A DNA stretch of 6,840 nucleotides, from positions 1-6,840 of the forward strand of contig DNXU01000591.1 in assembly GCA_003505715.1 (NCBI GenBank), given 5' to 3'. The stretch is from Cyanobacteria bacterium UBA8803. Lineage in GTDB: Bacteria > Cyanobacteriota > Cyanobacteriia > Cyanobacteriales > Coleofasciculaceae. The notes beneath the pieces were generated by a model, which was not told the DNA's origin, did not search any database, and was given only the letters and a program-made list of their open reading frames with translations. Of the stretch, positions 1 through 5,625 are shown piece after piece (position 1 is the first letter of the stretch; every line of letters starts with the position of its first letter). Both the position numbers and the translations under genes were made by a program.

Positions 1-22
1 ATTGGGGAAAAGCAAGCTTGTC

Positions 23-132
23 TTACCATTACCCATTACCCATTACCCATTACCCATTACCCATTACCCATTACCCATTACCTATTACCCATTACCCATT
101 ACCAATCACCAATCACCAATCACCTATTACCA
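23..132. repeat. Heptad tandem repeat array (TTACCCA-type STRR)
   Basis: After an initial 6-base unit (TTACCA, 23-28), about fifteen 7-base units run in unbroken register from 29 to 132. They are seven TTACCCA (29-77), one TTACCTA, two TTACCCA, one TTACCAA, two TCACCAA, one TCACCTA and a final partial TTACCA. Short tandem heptads of this kind are a known feature of cyanobacterial intergenic DNA. The array lies just downstream of the phosphodiesterase stop codon. Apparent plus-strand reading frames here only translate the repeat (YPLPITH-like peptides) and are not genes. No intrinsic terminator for the minus-strand genes is visible in it. Confidence 0.95.
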
Positions 133-140
133 AAAAGCAT

Positions 141-1850
141 TTACGAAATCGGTATTACTGCCCGGAGAAGGCTCTGGCCCGAACAGGGAGCCTTGATGCT
201 TACCTCTAATAACTCCGCTATTGTGGGTACGACATCGAAGGAAGAACGCACGCCTTGAAAACCTGGTTTAATATCTGACCCAGAAACAAAGGCCATGCCA
301 TAACGCCCTGTATGACCTCCAGTTCTGCGGAAAGGAATAGGGCCGATAAGACCATATTCAGGATGTGAGAATGCCGTAGATATACCGTTCCAAACAATGG
401 TCATATCGGCATCGCTACTATCAAGACTCAGAGGATCTTGAATCTTTGGTCGCTCCACCTCAGCTACAACAGGCTGGCCTGTACGAGCATCCCGACACTC
501 ACGAATCATTTGCTCTAGTCTAGAACAGGTTTCTTGATACTCTGAAAGCGGTACGACCCCCTGAGCTTCACGCCCGATCAAATTGATCCTGACTTTGCCG
601 TCATAAAACGAAGGTAAACCAAAAGCAGGCATCTGGTGCCAATAGGGCTGATAGGCAGTTGATGGATGCCATTTGAGTAGAAGGTGAAATGCTGATGTTA
701 GCGGTTTGGGATTGTTGCTATCCTGGTTAGGTTTTTGCGGTTGTAAAGGGATATTAGCTGTGCCAAGCTTGCGGATACGATCGATTACTTTCTGGAGTTG
801 TGGCGGTAGTTTTTCTCTTTTCAGCTGGCGGAGATTATCGATGAATGAATGATATTCCTTACCATTAGGGAGTTCTACTGAAGACCAATCAACTCCAACA
901 TGCCAATTTTGAGTTTCTGCTAATTGAGGTACTTGCTCAGGAGTAGCAGACCAAGCTTTGGGAACCTTCAGCATTGAGCGCTTAAAAGTATGACGATAGA
1001 GAAGTTCCGGCAACAGTACCATACTTTGCAGATCGGAATGATTAGCTCCCATGCCTCCCATGGCAAAAGCCAGAACATCTACATCTCCAGCAGTATCAAT
1101 TAGATCTGCAACCATCCGATCGACCGCTCGATGTATTTTAAGCAGAGCTTCAGCAGCAGCCGGAGCAGATGGGTGGTCGTGCATAGGGTGTTGAGGATCG
1201 ATGCCATGCCATAATCCTTCAATTGCTGAGTGAAGTTCGCCAGTAACGACAAAGAATAAGCCCCAGTCGGGAAATTTTTCGCTCAACAACCACTTAGCTG
1301 TACGCCCACGCACTTCTACAGCTTTTACCAAAGCATCACCCATCTGCTGGCAATTTTCCACCGAATAGCAGGGACAGGCGTACATCCACTTCTGGGATGG
1401 ATAGCTGCCAAAATTTTCTTCGAGTTCTTGCTTAAGGGTATGGGGACGCGCTACGAGAGCGGTACCGGGATCGTGCCCTCCCCATCCCGCAATACCGGAC
1501 ACTTTAGTTGTTTTTTCCAAATCGAAGTATGGCGGATCGAAAACTACGGTGCGCACGTCCAACGATTCAAAAAAAGGAGTAAAACGTGATCCTTCTTGCC
1601 AAACTTCGTAGGTTTCCGGGTTGAATTCTACCGCTGACCACCGCTGAGCATCTTCAGGCGAGAGTCCTGAGGCAAAATGCTCCCAAGCAAGTCCTGTACG
1701 TTGTGCTGGCCCGTGTTCTAGGAGGAAGGTAGCACTGCGTTTTCTGAGTGCATCAAGGGATGGAAGTTCGCCAGCGTCCATAAGTTTTTCGGCGTAGGAT
1801 ATTTCCAATCCGTCAAGGCCAATTACCAATAAGCGGCGTTTAAATGCCAT
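141..1850 (-). CDS. Alkaline-phosphatase-superfamily phosphodiesterase / nucleotide pyrophosphatase-like protein
   Basis: This 569-residue protein probably hydrolyses a phosphodiester, pyrophosphate or phosphoester bond; the substrate is unknown. The order of motifs fits the type I phosphodiesterase/nucleotide pyrophosphatase branch of the alkaline phosphatase superfamily. VIGLDG at 9-14 has the first metal-ligand Asp13. The RTGLAW stretch at 51-56 has a likely nucleophile Thr52, followed by FASGLSPE. GELHSAIEGLWHGID at 204-218 is followed by HP and supplies Asp/His ligands. PAFGLPSFYDG lies about two thirds of the way along. The late RTGGHTGRYG segment has His513, and SSFDVVPTIAELL closes the fold. 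The usual Ser-Asp-His-Gly segment is replaced by AMGGMGANHSD (263-273), so one metal site may be unusual. No signal peptide or membrane segment is evident, suggesting a cytoplasmic enzyme. The ATG is preceded by a good GGAGG. It is the last of three minus-strand genes after two glycosyltransferases, which suggests a glycan or glycoconjugate substrate. The superfamily is near certain; the reaction is not. Confidence 0.88.
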   Translation of the reverse strand: MAFKRRLLVIGLDGLEISYAEKLMDAGELPSLDALRKRSATFLLEHGPAQRTGLAWEHFASGLSPEDAQRWSAVEFNPETYEVWQEGSRFTPFFESLDVRTVVFDPPYFDLEKTTKVSGIAGWGGHDPGTALVARPHTLKQELEENFGSYPSQKWMYACPCYSVENCQQMGDALVKAVEVRGRTAKWLLSEKFPDWGLFFVVTGELHSAIEGLWHGIDPQHPMHDHPSAPAAAEALLKIHRAVDRMVADLIDTAGDVDVLAFAMGGMGANHSDLQSMVLLPELLYRHTFKRSMLKVPKAWSATPEQVPQLAETQNWHVGVDWSSVELPNGKEYHSFIDNLRQLKREKLPPQLQKVIDRIRKLGTANIPLQPQKPNQDSNNPKPLTSAFHLLLKWHPSTAYQPYWHQMPAFGLPSFYDGKVRINLIGREAQGVVPLSEYQETCSRLEQMIRECRDARTGQPVVAEVERPKIQDPLSLDSSDADMTIVWNGISTAFSHPEYGLIGPIPFRRTGGHTGRYGMAFVSGSDIKPGFQGVRSSFDVVPTIAELLEVSIKAPCSGQSLLRAVIPIS

Positions 1851-1860
1851 GTCTCTATTG

Positions 1861-1865
1861 CCTCC
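1861..1865 (-). promoter_or_regulatory. Ribosome binding site of the phosphodiesterase gene
   Basis: On the minus strand GGAGG lies 10 bases before the ATG at 1850, within TTTGGAGGC. It is the clearest Shine-Dalgarno match among the genes here and supports this start, which puts the GLDG metal motif at residues 11-14 as expected for the family. Confidence 0.7.
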
Positions 1866-1921
1866 AAAGCTAATAAAAATTCAACCATGAAATAATTTTT
1901 GCGCCAGTAACTTTGCCAAGA

Positions 1922-3184
1922 TTATCTGCCAAGCAATCCCCGCACAGCCTCATCTACTCGTTTACTCACCCCTTGCCAAGAATACTCGGCACATACCAGT
2001 TTCCGTGCAGCATCAGTGAGTTTCTTAGCTAAGGCCGGATCTGACCAAAGCTGGCACACTCCCATCACCATTTCCTCAACACTATCTCTAATCAGCAAGT
2101 TTTCCCCATCTCTAACATGCAATCCCTCTGCCCCCTTAGCAGTACTCACAACTGGACGCCCTGCGGCAAACGCTTCTAGAATCTTGAGACGAGTTCCTCC
2201 ACCGTCTAGCAACGGCACAATTACTACGCTAGCAGCAGCCAAATAGGGACGCACATCTGGAACTTGACCCGTGACGATAATTTTAGGATCTTTCTTAGCC
2301 GCTTGCCTCATGGTAGGTGTAGGGTTTCGCCCTGCTAGAATTAGACGACAATTGGGGTAATATTCCCGTAGCTGTGGGTAAATTTGGTCGATCAGGAGTT
2401 GAGCTGCTATGGCATTAGGCGGATGGGTGAATAAGGCGGTAAAGATTAAAGTCCAACGTAGCGGTTCTAACCCATCGGGAAGTTCACCTTCACCTTGGCA
2501 AAGGTTATTATACTCAGCGACATTAACCCCATTGGGAATGACACGAGCTGATCGCCTCGGCCTGTATAATTTCTCTAGCAAACGAGCATCATCATCACTA
2601 CAAGCCCAAATCTGATCTGCTTGGTGGATAAAGTTGCGCTCGATGGATTCAACCTGATGCAGGAAAAGCCTAGATTCAATCCCTGAGTGCCACTTCGGTT
2701 TTTGGATTAAGCTGTTGATATCCCGACGCAATAATACTTCTACATTGTGAGCATCGTAGATAGTGCGGCACCCGTAATGCTGAACTACTTTGAAGTAACG
2801 GTAAAGCCAAAGTTCTTCAAAAACAACGATCTGGGGTTGAAATTCAGTTAATACCTCTTTTAAGTCCCGAACTGCACTATCTCCGTAGAGTTGGTTCACC
2901 CAAGGATGGCTGTAGGGTTGCAACCACCACAGGCGATCGCGGATCTTCCGAATTAGCGATCGCTGCTGGCGCAGAGAGCCGATATCATAGTTATGCCAAA
3001 TCTTCACCCCCGGCAGGCGATCGCTTTGTGGTTTCATCCCGTCCGAGGAAATCGAAAATACGGCTACCTGTCCCCATCTCATCATGATGTTAATATTTTG
3101 CCAGTTGCGTAAGGCAACTCCGCCCATGGGGGGATAGGGTAAGTGTCTGGTTATAAAGAGGCTGGAAACTGAACTATTACTCAC
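1922..3184 (-). CDS. Glycosyltransferase family 4 (GT-B fold, group 1)
   Basis: This 420-residue protein probably transfers a sugar from a nucleotide-sugar donor to a growing glycan or lipid-linked acceptor at the cytoplasmic face. The N-terminal Rossmann domain opens with LFITRHLPYPPMGG (9-22), the usual start of this family, and contains YDAHNVE (143-149). The linker IPNGVN (215-220) marks entry to the donor-binding domain. That domain has LILAGRNPTP, a TGQVPDVRPYLAAASV segment, and GGGTRLKILEAFAAGRPVVS (328-347) with Lys334 and Glu337. This last stretch is the family's donor-binding signature, although the first Glu of the classical E-x7-E motif is Gly here. The start is GTG at 3184: an in-frame stop at 3197-3199 excludes an upstream ATG, and the N-terminal motif begins eight residues in. 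The ribosome site is weak (GGAAC). Three HIP1 octamers fall in its 5' third. It sits 38 bases after the upstream glycosyltransferase and 71 bases before the phosphodiesterase. Donor and acceptor cannot be inferred. Confidence 0.93.
   Translation of the reverse strand: MSNSSVSSLFITRHLPYPPMGGVALRNWQNINIMMRWGQVAVFSISSDGMKPQSDRLPGVKIWHNYDIGSLRQQRSLIRKIRDRLWWLQPYSHPWVNQLYGDSAVRDLKEVLTEFQPQIVVFEELWLYRYFKVVQHYGCRTIYDAHNVEVLLRRDINSLIQKPKWHSGIESRLFLHQVESIERNFIHQADQIWACSDDDARLLEKLYRPRRSARVIPNGVNVAEYNNLCQGEGELPDGLEPLRWTLIFTALFTHPPNAIAAQLLIDQIYPQLREYYPNCRLILAGRNPTPTMRQAAKKDPKIIVTGQVPDVRPYLAAASVVIVPLLDGGGTRLKILEAFAAGRPVVSTAKGAEGLHVRDGENLLIRDSVEEMVMGVCQLWSDPALAKKLTDAARKLVCAEYSWQGVSKRVDEAVRGLLGR
2933..3024. 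repeat. Cluster of three HIP1 octamers (GCGATCGC)
   Basis: Perfect GCGATCGC palindromes lie at 2933-2940, 2956-2963 and 3017-3024, all inside the family-4 glycosyltransferase gene. Two more occur in cobA at 5034-5041 and 5241-5248. HIP1 is a highly over-represented octamer in many cyanobacterial genomes, so this supports the taxonomic call. None is seen in the family-2-like glycosyltransferase gene. Confidence 0.9.
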
Positions 3185-3222
3185 GAGTGTTCCAATTTAT
3201 ATGAATGTTTCCCTTCACTTCC

Positions 3223-4239
3223 TTACATATTTCCTATCTTCATTTTAGACATTATTATTTTTTTAGATAATGCTTTCCCTAAAGCCCTCACAAGCACATA
3301 CAAATCATAAACCACTTCCCCCAACCAGTGTTGATGACCTCGCTTTATAATTCCCATGGCTATTAATTTTCTACTATTGACCAGTCTTAAAGATAATTTT
3401 TCATTATAAAAATTTAATTTTTCATCCTCTTCAAGAGCTTGGGCATATTTTTTATATTCAATTGCCCCTTGCCAATGCTGTTTACGTTGGATTTCTTGAT
3501 TAACATAATTTACAAACGATGAGAGATATTTAAAATGTAGAAAACACCCTGTTGTTGAAGAGCATTTTATATTTTTAATCATATGATCTGAATATAGTTG
3601 CATTTTACTGTTATACTTAATAAGGGGAAACTTAGTTAAACAATAGAGTTTTTTTGAAGAAGCATTTGTTATAGTTCCAAATACCCGTTCTCTTAATCCT
3701 CCCCAGTAATAATCGTGTCTTAATCCTTCTTTGTGATGATAAAATTTCCTATCAAAATAAGGGCAAGCTTCTAAAAAATGAGTTCCTTGCTGGTACTGCA
3801 CTTCCCGGATTGGCTTATCTGAGTACATATCTAACATCAGAACCTTAAGTGCATCTTTCTTTTGGCGATCAAGTTGGCGACACAGGTCTTTGATCAATTT
3901 AGTTTCGCAGTCTGGATAATACAAAATTTCGTCAGCATCTGCCATTAAACACCAATGATTATTTCCATAGCTCTTTAACAGCCACTCTAACCAAACCAGC
4001 TTATTCTTAAACGAGTCTTTGGTATGCCAAACATAGGTATCTGGTTGCTGCAACAGATAACTTAAAGTCTCGTCATCCGAATCATTATCAACGATAAAAA
4101 ATTTGTCTATCCCCTTTTCCCTATAATATTTTAAAAAGAAAGGCAGCCGCAGACTTTCGTTCCGGATTACCGCAAAACACAATATATTATTCAGTTCTAA
4201 TAAGATTGCCTTATTATCTGCTCTTTGAAGGCTCAACAT
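3223..4239 (-). CDS. Family-2-like glycosyltransferase (GT-A fold)
   Basis: This 338-residue protein belongs to the group of family-2-like glycosyltransferases whose N-terminus reads as a short beta strand followed by RNE. Visible motifs are ILCFAVIRNESLRLPFFLKYY (19-39, starting the GT-A domain), FFIVDNDSDDET (47-58, nucleotide-binding loop) and CLMADADEIL (97-106), whose DADE supplies the metal- and donor-binding Asp residues. The family type Glyco_tranf_2_4 or DUF23/GT92-like is suggested from memory of these motifs. The C-terminal half is Lys/Tyr-rich and less recognisable, and has no clear membrane segment. The ATG at 4239 places the first strand close to the N-terminus as expected, but no Shine-Dalgarno sequence precedes it. 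The gene is distinctly A+T-rich relative to the genes on both sides, suggesting horizontal acquisition. It is the first clear gene of the three-gene minus-strand block. The sugar and acceptor are unknown. Confidence 0.88.
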   Translation of the reverse strand: MLSLQRADNKAILLELNNILCFAVIRNESLRLPFFLKYYREKGIDKFFIVDNDSDDETLSYLLQQPDTYVWHTKDSFKNKLVWLEWLLKSYGNNHWCLMADADEILYYPDCETKLIKDLCRQLDRQKKDALKVLMLDMYSDKPIREVQYQQGTHFLEACPYFDRKFYHHKEGLRHDYYWGGLRERVFGTITNASSKKLYCLTKFPLIKYNSKMQLYSDHMIKNIKCSSTTGCFLHFKYLSSFVNYVNQEIQRKQHWQGAIEYKKYAQALEEDEKLNFYNEKLSLRLVNSRKLIAMGIIKRGHQHWLGEVVYDLYVLVRALGKALSKKIIMSKMKIGNM

Positions 4240-4289
4240 TATTATTTTATCGGTATTAATTACTAATAAATTTAATTCTTTGGTAATGT

Positions 4290-4505
4290 TTATACCCCAT
4301 TCTCCCCCTCATCCCTCATCCTTGAGAATACCACCTTTGTAAAAGCAGCATCTTTTCTATGCAGAAACTTCATAAATAGAACCATTTGGTATCTAAAAAT
4401 ACGAGTTTTATCTGCAATCGCCCCTAATGTAGAAGCAACAGACCAGAACTCAATGCCGAAAATTCCGCTCTTACCAGACCGATACCAGCTCTTTAGGACT
4501 CTCAC
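4290..4505 (-). CDS. Doubtful small hypothetical reading frame, or gene remnant
   Basis: This 71-codon frame begins at GTG 4505 and runs toward the glycosyltransferase, ending 50 bases before its ATG. I do not recognise the product. It is basic, with a moderately hydrophobic middle, and has no clear motif or signal peptide. Evidence against a real gene: the AAGGAG stretch overlaps the GTG, so spacing is wrong for translation; the last residues (RMRDEGENGV) come from a short CCCTCAT-type repeat; and the region must also hold promoters. It could be a decayed gene fragment of the glycan cluster, or chance. It is listed so the region is not read as empty. Confidence 0.18.
   Translation of the reverse strand: MRVLKSWYRSGKSGIFGIEFWSVASTLGAIADKTRIFRYQMVLFMKFLHRKDAAFTKVVFSRMRDEGENGV
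4306..4321. repeat. Short heptad repeat (two CCCTCAT units)
   Basis: Two perfect CCCTCAT heptads (4306-4312 and 4313-4319) are followed by CC. The 7-base period matches the other repeat blocks in this window, but two copies could be chance. Confidence 0.4.
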
Positions 4506-4541
4506 TCCTTGAAACCGATAACGAAGTCTTACGCAATTAAT

Positions 4542-5315
4542 ATGAATCAGCCAAAGTGTCTGGGCAAAGTGTATTTAGTAGGTGCAGGCCCTGGAGACCC
4601 AGGCTTGCTAACCCTTAAGGGCAAGACGCTGTTAGAACATGCTGATGTGGTAATCTATGATGCTCTGGTTAGTCCGCAAATCTTAGCAACGATCAACCCC
4701 CATGCGGAAAAAATTAATGCTGGGAAACGCCGAGGCCGTCATTCTCTGGTACAAGCAGAAACAACTCAGCTACTCATTGAAAAAGCCCAAACTCACGCCA
4801 TCGTGGTGCGGCTAAAAGGAGGCGATCCTTTTGTGTTCGGTCGAGGTGGTGAGGAAATGGAAGATTTAGTAAAGGTTGGGATACCCGTAGAAGTTGTCCC
4901 CGGCGTTACCTCCGGTATTGCTGCTCCAGCCTATATCGGAATTCCCCTCACCCATCGTGATTACAGTTCCTCAGTCACATTTGTTACAGGTCACGAAGCG
5001 GTAGAGAAATATCGGCCTAGGGTGAATTGGGAAGCGATCGCCAACGGTTCAGAAACGATAGTCATCTATATGGGACTTCATAACCTGCCCAACATAGTCA
5101 ATCAGCTAACTAAAGCCGGATGTAGTCAAGAAACACCCGTTGCCTTGATTCGTTGGGGAACGCGACCCGAACAAGAACAATTGATTGGTACTTTAGAAAC
5201 CATTCTGGAGCAAGTGGAAGCGACTGGGTTTGAAGCACCTGCGATCGCGGTGATTGGAGAAGTAGTGAAGATGCATCAGACTTTAGGTGACTGCAAACCC
5301 CTCATGTTTGTCTGA
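4542..5315 (+). CDS. cobA: Uroporphyrinogen-III C-methyltransferase (SUMT)
   Basis: This enzyme uses S-adenosylmethionine to methylate uroporphyrinogen III at C-2 and C-7, giving precorrin-2, the branch point to siroheme (cofactor of nitrite and sulfite reductases) and cobalamin. With the ATG at 4542 the protein has 257 residues, the usual length of a stand-alone SUMT, with no CysG-type dehydrogenase/chelatase domain. Motifs in order are VYLVGAGPGDPGLLTLKG (10-27, glycine-rich SAM loop), VVIYDALVSP (36-45), RLKGGDPFVFGRGGEE (90-105, the tetrapyrrole methylase signature), VVPGVTSGIAAPAYIGIPLTHR (118-139) and VTFVTGHE (145-152). A longer frame from TTG 4509 adds eleven residues not expected in the family. 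ATG 4542 is preferred, although neither start has a clear ribosome site. The gene stands alone on its strand and ends at a strong terminator, so it is probably monocistronic. Two HIP1 sites lie within it. Confidence 0.96.
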   Translation: MNQPKCLGKVYLVGAGPGDPGLLTLKGKTLLEHADVVIYDALVSPQILATINPHAEKINAGKRRGRHSLVQAETTQLLIEKAQTHAIVVRLKGGDPFVFGRGGEEMEDLVKVGIPVEVVPGVTSGIAAPAYIGIPLTHRDYSSSVTFVTGHEAVEKYRPRVNWEAIANGSETIVIYMGLHNLPNIVNQLTKAGCSQETPVALIRWGTRPEQEQLIGTLETILEQVEATGFEAPAIAVIGEVVKMHQTLGDCKPLMFV

Positions 5316-5354
5316 CAGATTTTTTAATTTTCTTTGGTACGTTCGTCCTTATTA

Positions 5355-5381
5355 GGGTGAGTCAGACTCACCCTTTTTTTT
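5355..5381 (+). terminator. Rho-independent terminator of cobA
   Basis: GGGTGAGT (5355-5362) pairs perfectly with ACTCACCC (5366-5373) around a CAG loop. The 8-base-pair stem is followed directly by eight T (5374-5381). It begins 40 bases after the cobA stop codon and points only in the plus direction. It is a textbook intrinsic terminator, separating cobA from the antiporter gene. Confidence 0.9.
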
Positions 5382-5388
5382 ATCTAAG

Positions 5389-5463
5389 ATTGGTAATTGG
5401 TGATTGGTGATTGCTAATGGATTGGCAATTTGGAGCCGATTACCAATCAGCCATCACCCATTA
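5389..5463. repeat. Second heptad repeat block, arranged as an imperfect inverted repeat
   Basis: Four 7-base units run in register: ATTGGTA, ATTGGTG, ATTGGTG, ATTGCTA (5389-5416). They are the reverse complement of the CACCAAT-type units at 99-126, so this block is in opposite orientation to the first array. A complementary arm follows: GGTGATTGGTGATT (5399-5412) can pair with AATCAGCCATCACC (5445-5458) at 12 of 14 positions, allowing a hairpin with a roughly 32-base loop. The right arm ends in CACCCATTA, resembling the TTACCCA unit. Confidence 0.8.
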
Positions 5464-5625
5464 TGTAGTAGTATAAACGACACCATAACTTGACTCGCGC
5501 TGATTGAAGGAAATTCTAAGAATTACAAGCCCTCTAAGAGGGAGGTGAAGGAAAAGACTTTATCTTATGATATCGTTACGTCCGTTACCTTGGCTGATGT
5601 GGCCACCCTGAAGTAAGTCTTCCGT
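5464..5625 (+). promoter_or_regulatory. Structured leader / spacer upstream of the antiporter gene
   Basis: This non-coding stretch must carry the antiporter promoter and 5' leader, because a terminator lies just before it. It holds the perfect 13-base palindrome AATTCTAAGAATT (5512-5524) and a small hairpin CCCTC-TAA-GAGGG (5530-5542), followed by a purine-rich AGGTGAAGGAAAAG. TTGACT at 5490-5495 resembles a -35 box, but no good -10 sits 16-18 bases further on. An isolated TATAAA is at 5472-5477. No strong ribosome site is seen just before the ATG at 5626. A known riboswitch was not recognised. Confidence 0.35.

Larger units (their letters stand above)
4240..4541. other. Divergent spacer between the glycosyltransferase and cobA
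   Basis: These roughly 300 bases separate the minus-strand glycan genes from cobA and should hold both promoters. The part next to the glycosyltransferase (4240-4294) is strongly A+T-rich and contains a minus-strand TATAAA (4294-4289), a possible -10 element without a convincing -35 partner. No good promoter pair for cobA was found. The rest overlaps a doubtful minus-strand reading frame (4290-4505) and a short CCCTCAT repeat. No tRNA or riboswitch fold was recognised. Confidence 0.5.

Noticed and set aside
23..132. CRISPR array
   Set aside because: The repeat unit is only 7 bases and has no spacers between units, so it is a simple tandem repeat.
2..209. Two overlapping plus-strand reading frames of about 64 codons over the window start
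   Set aside because: They translate the heptad repeat into a periodic YPLPITH peptide and then overlap the phosphodiesterase 3' end; no start signal or homology is apparent.
1875..1900. AAAAATT...AATTTTT inverted repeat between the family-4 glycosyltransferase and the phosphodiesterase genes
   Set aside because: The stem is only 7 A/T pairs with a 12-base loop, too weak to call a terminator and expected in A+T-rich spacer DNA.
2016..2615. Plus-strand reading frames of 76 and 68 codons
   Set aside because: They lie wholly antisense inside the strongly supported family-4 glycosyltransferase gene and have no recognisable motif.
4509..4540. TTGAAA at 4509-4514 as a -35 box for cobA
   Set aside because: A matching -10 would lie at about 4532-4538, where no TATAAT-like hexamer exists, and transcription would begin at or after the preferred start codon.
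5494..5616. Plus-strand open stretch of about 40 codons in the antiporter leader, plus a 14-codon frame at 5567-5611
   Set aside because: The first has no plausible start codon with a spaced ribosome site; the second sits about 15 bases from the purine-rich tract and has no supporting feature. Neither could be distinguished from chance.
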